Source of the DNA: Candidatus Kapaibacterium sp.
GTDB lineage: Bacteria; Bacteroidota; Ignavibacteria; Kapaibacteriales; UBA2268
Length of the DNA: 33,539 nucleotides
Reading direction: 5' to 3'
Assembly: GCA_026390675.1 (NCBI GenBank)
Contig: JAPLFM010000181.1
Location: 1-33,539, forward strand
Below, piece after piece: positions 27,651 to 33,539 of the stretch (the stretch's first letter is position 1; each line of letters starts with the position of its first letter). The position numbers and the translations under genes are program-made. The notes under the pieces were generated by a model, which worked only from the letters and a program-made list of their open reading frames with translations, was not told the DNA's origin and did no database searches.

Positions 27651-30233
27651 ATGAAAAATATTCTAATAATTTATATAATGTTACTTGTGGTGAATTTGCC
27701 AGTTATATCCGCTGATGAATTCAAAGAATCCTCATTAGAAGCAGGGATTAATCATATATATCTTAACGCTTTTTTAGATGGTGGTGGTTGTGCCTTTTTT
27801 GATTATGATAATGATGGTTATATTGATTTATACATAACAGGTGGTATGCAAAGAGACAAATTATTTCATAATAATGGCGATGGAACTTTTGAAGAATTAG
27901 GGTTGAAGATTGGTTTAAAAGATGGTAATGCTCTTGCTTCACAAGGAGTTGCAATAGCTGATATAAATAATGATGGCTTTGATGATATTTATGTTTCTTG
28001 TTTTACTGGAGGTGGAGACATTTTGTACAGAAATAATGGCAATGGCACTTTCACAGATATTAGTGAAAAATCTGGAATTCTTAAACATAAAAAATGGTCA
28101 ACATCTGTTACTTTTGGTGATTTTAATCTTGATGGATTTCTTGATATTTTTGTTGCTACTTATGCTACCAATACTCAAAATATTACTTATCAAAAAAACA
28201 TTCTATGGATGAATAATAAAGATGAAACATTTACTGAAAAGACTGATGAATATGGTATTCATGGCAAGGGTTATAGTCTGTCTGTAGTATCAACTGATAC
28301 AGATGGTGATAATGATATGGATATAATGGTTGCTAACGACTTCGGTTATATTGCTTGGCCAGATGTACTTTATAGAAATGATTACCCTTCGGCTACATTT
28401 TCTGATATTAGTAAAGAAGCTGGATTTGATGCAGCAATTAATGGTATGGGGATTGGAGTTGGGGACTTTGACGAAGATGGAGACTTGGATTATTATGTTA
28501 CTAATATTGGTAAAAATCTTCTTTATAGAAATGATGGGCATAATAATTTTGTAAACGTTGCTCCAAAAGCTGGAGTGGAACATGGTTTTGTAAATAGTCA
28601 AAAGACTACCTCTTGGAGTCCAATATTTTTTGATTATGATAACGACACTCATTTGGATTTGTACTTTACTTCAGGATATGTTGGTGAGCCCAACTCATCT
28701 TTCGAAGATCCGAACAAGCTTTACCATAGCAATGGAGATGGAACTTTTAAAGATGTTTCTGAAAAATATGATATGGAGGATTTATCAAAATCAAGGGGAA
28801 GTATAGTTGGGGATATTGATAATGATGGTCTGTTAGATTTGTTTGTTGTAAATCTTGAATCCGACTTTGAAACAACTAATCATTGCAGACTTTATAAAAA
28901 CAAATTTAAATCGGCAAAAAACAATTGGTTTAAAGTTAAAACTCAAGGAACTAAATCAAATCGAAACGGAATTGGTGCAAAAGTATTCCTTTTTGCTGGA
29001 GGCACAAAATATATTAGAGAAATAGATGGCGGATCAGGTCACATGTCACATAATTCTCAAATTGCACATTGGGGACTTGGTAAAATAAAAAAAATCGATT
29101 CAATTACTGTAATTTGGCCTGGAGGATTGAATGAGAAATTTGGTTTTTTCGCACCAAATCAATTGCTTACTATTGTTGAGAAAACAAAAATATTTGTAAC
29201 AAATGTTTGCAATTACGAAATTTGTAGTGGAGAAACATTGTTTGGCAAAATAAGAACTAAAAATGAGATTGAAGATATTACACTTAAATCATTTTACGGT
29301 TATGACAGTTTAATAAAAGCTCATATAAAGGTGAAACCAAGTTATTCAAGTACTAAAAATATTGGAATTTGTTTAGGTGAAAAATACAATAAAATTAAGT
29401 TAAAAAATGACACTACTTTTATAAAAAAATACAAGTCAAATAATTTCTGTGATAGTATTATTGTTGAAAATATTTTTGTAAATAAACAAACTGATTTTTC
29501 TCAAACACTAACCTTTTGTGAAAATGCAAATTACGAAGGAATTAATTACAACAATTCTACCACAATCACTAAAAAACTTAAAAGTATTACTGGATGTGAT
29601 AGTAATGTATCAATAAAATTAATTGTAAATAAAGCTTACCAATCAAATTACAACGTTTCATTATGTGAAGGCGAATCATTCAAAGGTATTCCATATATTT
29701 ACAACAAAGAAATAATTGAGAAATACAAAACTTTTGAAGGTTGTGATAGTACAGTAAAAATCAATATAAACATTTTGAAGAAAGCTGTATTTAACCTTGA
29801 TACAACTATTTTTGTGGGACAATCTTACAATGGTGTACTTTATAACAAAATTGAGAAAGTAAGTTTATTTAACAAGTTCCCTAAAGCTGGACAAAATGGA
29901 TGTGATAGTATATTAGTAACTAACTTAATTGTCAAAAACCCAGAAGGAGTATTTGAAGGCAACAATTCTAATTTTGAACTCTCAGTTGCTCAAAATAAAT
30001 CAAATGGGACTTATGCAGTTACTTTTAAACTTCTTAATGATGGTGTTTTTACAATTAGTTTGTTCTCAAAAAGTTTAGATAAAATTGCTGATTTAATAAA
30101 TGAAAACGGTAAAAAAGGAGAAATTAAAAAAGAGTTAAATTTAAATTCTTTTGGTTTCAAAAAAGGAACTTATTTTATTCGAGTTACTCAAAATAATAAG
30201 TTCCAAGATTTTAAATTTGAACTCGGGAATTAA
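27651..30233 (+). CDS. Secreted FG-GAP/VCBS-repeat, ASPIC/UnbV-domain (CRTAC1-like) protein with C-rich repeats and T9SS-like C-terminus
   Basis: Repeated DYDNDGYIDLYI/DINNDGFDDIYV/DFDEDGDLDYYV; NRNGIGAKVFLFAGGTKYIREIDGGSGHMSHNSQIAHWGLG (ASPIC/UnbV); tandem C.GE..(G)...GCDS repeats; GTYFIRVTQNNKFQDFKFELGN. Confidence 0.9.
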   Translation: MKNILIIYIMLLVVNLPVISADEFKESSLEAGINHIYLNAFLDGGGCAFFDYDNDGYIDLYITGGMQRDKLFHNNGDGTFEELGLKIGLKDGNALASQGVAIADINNDGFDDIYVSCFTGGGDILYRNNGNGTFTDISEKSGILKHKKWSTSVTFGDFNLDGFLDIFVATYATNTQNITYQKNILWMNNKDETFTEKTDEYGIHGKGYSLSVVSTDTDGDNDMDIMVANDFGYIAWPDVLYRNDYPSATFSDISKEAGFDAAINGMGIGVGDFDEDGDLDYYVTNIGKNLLYRNDGHNNFVNVAPKAGVEHGFVNSQKTTSWSPIFFDYDNDTHLDLYFTSGYVGEPNSSFEDPNKLYHSNGDGTFKDVSEKYDMEDLSKSRGSIVGDIDNDGLLDLFVVNLESDFETTNHCRLYKNKFKSAKNNWFKVKTQGTKSNRNGIGAKVFLFAGGTKYIREIDGGSGHMSHNSQIAHWGLGKIKKIDSITVIWPGGLNEKFGFFAPNQLLTIVEKTKIFVTNVCNYEICSGETLFGKIRTKNEIEDITLKSFYGYDSLIKAHIKVKPSYSSTKNIGICLGEKYNKIKLKNDTTFIKKYKSNNFCDSIIVENIFVNKQTDFSQTLTFCENANYEGINYNNSTTITKKLKSITGCDSNVSIKLIVNKAYQSNYNVSLCEGESFKGIPYIYNKEIIEKYKTFEGCDSTVKININILKKAVFNLDTTIFVGQSYNGVLYNKIEKVSLFNKFPKAGQNGCDSILVTNLIVKNPEGVFEGNNSNFELSVAQNKSNGTYAVTFKLLNDGVFTISLFSKSLDKIADLINENGKKGEIKKELNLNSFGFKKGTYFIRVTQNNKFQDFKFELGN
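29201..29931 (+). repeat. About five tandem protein-level repeats (roughly 40-55 aa each) inside the CRTAC1-like CDS
   Basis: YEICSGETLFG..FYGYDSLI; GICLGEKYNKI..NNFCDSII; TFCENANYEGI..ITGCDSNV; SLCEGESFKGI..FEGCDSTV; TIFVGQSYNGV..QNGCDSIL. Confidence 0.7.
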
Positions 30234-31372
30234 TATTTCTCAGAGTTTGGGTGAAAAGTTCGCCAACTATGCCAGAACTCTTGTGAAGCCTGTATAGGTT
30301 TTAATTTGTTACCTGAAGAATTGATTTGTTCACCTGCAAAGTTGTACTTATTATTTTGATAAAGAATAATATCTTTTTCAATAGTAAATTGCTCATTTGA
30401 ATTTCTTTCAAAAGCAACAAAACTCATATTGTCATTTGATAAAATAATTGCTATTGGTATATTATTTATATTATCATTTATAATTCTAGATTTCTTTAAT
30501 AAATTCCAATCATAAGCTTTACTCGATTTACCAATTTGAATACCTACAATCCAAGACTTCTCTCTCCACGAAAGAGTATCGGATCTTGTCAAACTACCTT
30601 TAGTATTACCTCTTTCATATCTTCCTACCAAATCAACTTCACCTTTTGAAGCATCATCTAACTGCATTACTTTCCCATTTGGATAAAGTTCAAACCATTT
30701 TTTTAATGTAATTTGTTTTGAGTGAATTTGTGGTAGAAACTTACCTTTGAGTTCACCAGTTATTGCTTCACCATTCGCTTGTCTCCACCAGCTTTTTGTT
30801 GTGTAATCTTCAAACATTGCATTAAAATGATCCATTCCAACCAAACGGAACTTTTCTAACTTACCCATAACTAATGGTTCAAAAGCTGCACCGGTTCTAC
30901 AAACACTACAATAAGTGACTATTATTGGATTTCCACCAATTACATCTTCAACTTGATGATGGTAAATTAAGTATCTAATTGGATATGCTTTAGCTTCACC
31001 ATTATAAACTACCCCAATAATAACTGCATTGCTGTCAACTTTGTTTTCCAAATTTGATTTAAAAGTAAGTATAGTAGGTTGCAAAAACATGTGGTCAGCA
31101 GTCATCTTAAAATTAAAAAGATAAGTTACTCCAGCCCAAATTAATATAGGAATAAATGGTACCCATTTCCATCGAATTTGAAATGCATTTCTTATTCCAG
31201 TTAATGTTATGACACCAAATAATATTCTAAATACCCACCTATAAGAATACAAAAAATAAGCTAAATCAATACTTTCACCTTTTTGACTACCAGGCATAGG
31301 CATTATAAAATAAACATTTAATATTTCAAATAATGTTAAAGCCAAAAGTCCTAAATAAAATATTTTTTTCAT
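30230..31372 (-). CDS. DUF3179 domain-containing membrane protein
   Basis: N-terminal TM helices; GVVYNGEAKAYPIRYLIYHHQVEDVIGGNPIIVTYCSVCRTGAAFEP...W.Q..GEAITGELKGK typical of DUF3179. Confidence 0.88.
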   Translation of the reverse strand: MKKIFYLGLLALTLFEILNVYFIMPMPGSQKGESIDLAYFLYSYRWVFRILFGVITLTGIRNAFQIRWKWVPFIPILIWAGVTYLFNFKMTADHMFLQPTILTFKSNLENKVDSNAVIIGVVYNGEAKAYPIRYLIYHHQVEDVIGGNPIIVTYCSVCRTGAAFEPLVMGKLEKFRLVGMDHFNAMFEDYTTKSWWRQANGEAITGELKGKFLPQIHSKQITLKKWFELYPNGKVMQLDDASKGEVDLVGRYERGNTKGSLTRSDTLSWREKSWIVGIQIGKSSKAYDWNLLKKSRIINDNINNIPIAIILSNDNMSFVAFERNSNEQFTIEKDIILYQNNKYNFAGEQINSSGNKLKPIQASQEFWHSWRTFHPNSEKY

Positions 31373-31489
31373 TTATATTTGATTATAGTTCAACATTTAC
31401 AAATATACAAATTATTTGAAACTAAATACTTAGGAAAATAAAACAAAAATATATAAATTGTAATATTATAAAAATCATTTTGGAAATAT

Positions 31490-32053
31490 GTGCCACATAT
31501 TAAGTTAAACAATCAGCTTCCAGGAATTACTGGATTACTTGAATATAGATTAGATACTGCTTTACCAATTCGAGAGCTAACTGAAATACTTCTTAGACAA
31601 GAAAATTCACTAACTAGGGGTGAAAGAGAGCTTATAGCTTCTTTGGTTTCGTCAAAAAATGAATGTTTTTATTGCACAAATGCTCACGTTACAGTTACTA
31701 ATCAACTTTTAGGAGAAGAAGAAACTACTCACTGTGTCATTCATAATGATATAGATTCTGCAAAAATTAGTGATAAAATGAAAGCACTTCTTAAAATTGC
31801 TCTGCAAGTTCAAAAAAGTGGTAAAGAAGTTACAAAAGTAGCTATCAAAAATGCAAAAGATTGTGGAGCAAATGATAATGAAATTCATGATACAGTCTTA
31901 ATTGCTTCTTTATTTTGCTTATATAATAAATATGTAGATGGAATGGCTACTATAGCACCTAAGGAACAAGAATATTATAACCAATTGGGACACAAAATTG
32001 TTGATTTTGGATATAATAGAAGACCTCAAAATTTACCTAAAATAAAACATTAA
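31490..32053 (+). CDS. AhpD-like / carboxymuconolactone-decarboxylase-family protein (copy 1)
   Basis: LTRGERELIASLVSSKNECFYCTNAHVTV (CxxC..H), NEIHDTVLIASLFCLYNKYVDG; GTG start. Confidence 0.88.
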   Translation: MPHIKLNNQLPGITGLLEYRLDTALPIRELTEILLRQENSLTRGERELIASLVSSKNECFYCTNAHVTVTNQLLGEEETTHCVIHNDIDSAKISDKMKALLKIALQVQKSGKEVTKVAIKNAKDCGANDNEIHDTVLIASLFCLYNKYVDGMATIAPKEQEYYNQLGHKIVDFGYNRRPQNLPKIKH

Positions 32054-32060
32054 AAATATT

Positions 32061-32603
32061 ATGCCTCATATAAAATTAGATGAAAATTTGGCTGGAATTA
32101 GAAGTCTTGCTCAATTTAGACCAGATACTGGCAAAGCACTTTACGACTTAGCTCAAGCATTATTAAAACAAAATTCTTCATTAGGAGAGGCTGATAGTGA
32201 ATTAATTGCAACTTTTGTTTCTCATTTAAACGGTTGTCATTATTGCAAATCATCTCATGGTTCGGTTGCAAAATATCTTTATGGTGATAATGCTTCAACA
32301 GTAGATAAAGTGATGGAAGATTATCAAAATGCACCTATTCCTGAAAAATTAAAAGCACTTTTAACTATTGCAAAAGCTGTTCAAAAAGATGCTAGAACTG
32401 TTACTACAGAGATAGTTGATGAAGCAAAAGCACTTGGTGCTAGCGACAGAGAAATCCACGATACTGTATTAATTTCAGCAGCATTTTGTATGTATAATCG
32501 ATATGTTGATGGGCTTGCTACTATCAGTCCCACCGACCCTGCATATTATGAGCCTATGGGCGAACGATTAGCTAAATTTGGATATGTGCCACCTCAAAAA
32601 TAA
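32061..32603 (+). CDS. AhpD-like / carboxymuconolactone-decarboxylase-family protein (copy 2)
   Basis: EADSELIATFVSHLNGCHYCKSSHGSV, REIHDTVLISAAFCMYNRYVDGLATI; PHIKL...AGI start like copy 1. Confidence 0.88.
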   Translation: MPHIKLDENLAGIRSLAQFRPDTGKALYDLAQALLKQNSSLGEADSELIATFVSHLNGCHYCKSSHGSVAKYLYGDNASTVDKVMEDYQNAPIPEKLKALLTIAKAVQKDARTVTTEIVDEAKALGASDREIHDTVLISAAFCMYNRYVDGLATISPTDPAYYEPMGERLAKFGYVPPQK

Positions 32604-32652
32604 AAAATATTTTAAATTGCAAATACAAAAATCCATTCAGCTAATTAAAAAC

Positions 32653-32671
32653 ACTCATTCTTGAAATGAGT
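32653..32671. terminator. Short hairpin between convergent genes
   Basis: ACTCATT-CTTGA-AATGAGT; weak T-run. Confidence 0.4.
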
Positions 32672-32694
32672 ATATGACAAATTGCATTTGTGAT

Positions 32695-33539
32695 TTACCT
32701 AACCACCTCAAACTTAAAAACAGTTCCATTTTGTTTTAGTTTGCAGTAATAAATCCCTGTAATTAAGTTTTGAAGCTTAATACATGTTTCTTTATTTTCA
32801 ATTTTTTGAGTAAGTAGGTTTTGTCCCATCAAGTCATATATTTCTAGTTCCTCATTAATAAGTGGCTCACTACTAAGTTTTAAATTAAGTATATCTTGGC
32901 TCGGATTTGGGTAGTAACTTGTGTTGCTTATAGTTGATGAGTTGTCTTTTACTGATGTCCCTAACGATTTGTATTTTAATAAATAGCCTTTGTATCCTAT
33001 AGCCCAACCATTATCTTTATCAAAAAAATACAAACCAGAATAAACAGTTATATCGTCATTTAGTTGCTTAGTCCAAGTTTTTCCTCCATTTGTAGTATTT
33101 AACAAAACACCATATTTACTTGTAGCCCAACCATTATTCAAATCTGAAAACATAATTTTTATTACATGCTCTTTTGTGCTACTTTCTTGTTTAATCCAAT
33201 TTTTACCACCGTTATTAGTATGAATAATAGTTCCATTAAACCCTGAAATCCAGCCATTATCTTTATCGAGAAAATAAACACTTAATAATTTAGGATATGT
33301 CAAAGTATCTTGAATTATCCATTTTACTCCAGCGTTTGTTGTTTGTACAATTAAGCAAGAGGTGTCTCCTCCAACTGCCCAACCATAATTAGATATAAAG
33401 TAGATATCAGATAGTTCTTTTGATGCTTTATATATTGAATCCCAAGTATTGCCTTGGTTTGAAGTTTTGTAAATTGTACCTCTTGAACCTAATATCCAAC
33501 CAAAATAATCATTAAACAAATTAATGGTATAAAAATCTT
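32695..33539 (-). CDS. Secreted YCF48/BNR-like beta-propeller protein with T9SS sorting domain (5' end beyond the window)
   Basis: Repeats GWILGSRGTIYKTSNQGNTWDSI, GWISGFNGTIIHTNNGGKNWIKQ, GWATSKYGVLLNTTNGGKTWTKQ; C-terminal YYPNPSQDILNLKL...GIYYCKLKQNGTVFKFEVVR; frame stays open to 33539 (DFYTINLFNDYFGW). Confidence 0.85.
   Translation of the reverse strand, partial: DFYTINLFNDYFGWILGSRGTIYKTSNQGNTWDSIYKASKELSDIYFISNYGWAVGGDTSCLIVQTTNAGVKWIIQDTLTYPKLLSVYFLDKDNGWISGFNGTIIHTNNGGKNWIKQESSTKEHVIKIMFSDLNNGWATSKYGVLLNTTNGGKTWTKQLNDDITVYSGLYFFDKDNGWAIGYKGYLLKYKSLGTSVKDNSSTISNTSYYPNPSQDILNLKLSSEPLINEELEIYDLMGQNLLTQKIENKETCIKLQNLITGIYYCKLKQNGTVFKFEVVR

Noticed and set aside
28290-28652. Minus-strand and alternative-frame ORFs (27763-27954, 27970-28212, 28290-28652, 28330-28554)
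   Set aside because: Shadow ORFs created by the repetitive D-x-D-x-D-G coding of the CRTAC1-like gene.
1-33539. CRISPR array, tRNA/rRNA genes, transposase, phage or toxin-antitoxin system
   Set aside because: None recognised in the ORF translations or on reading the intergenic sequence.

Overview
AT-rich 33.5 kb chromosomal window. Its gene content and type IX secretion (T9SS) style C-terminal sorting domains fit a member of the Bacteroidota/Chlorobiota/Kapabacteria/Ignavibacteria neighbourhood; this placement is inferred from domain content only. Housekeeping genes: purC, rodA, pdxA, a BaiN/HI0933-type flavoprotein, metK, lpxH, birA, coaX and lpdA. Accessory genes: a flagellin, three sensor kinases, a GT4-like/CE4 fusion, a rhomboid protease, Ig-like, CRTAC1-type and YCF48-like secreted proteins, a DUF3179 protein and tandem AhpD-like proteins. 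I found no tRNA, rRNA, CRISPR array, transposase or prophage. Most unusual items: (1) a predicted lipoprotein whose mature part looks like a glycine-cleavage H-protein (lipoyl carrier) domain, at 24742-25281; (2) a long nested inverted-repeat element next to a terminator-like hairpin (2121-2257) in a gene-decay zone that also holds a truncated paralogue and a small secreted ORF with an in-frame TGA; (3) internal deletions in two normally well-conserved enzymes: frameshifting in lpdA with loss of the FAD 'GD' motif, and in-frame in metK; (4) a single-ORF glycosyltransferase plus polysaccharide deacetylase. No complete new defence or mobile system is evident.
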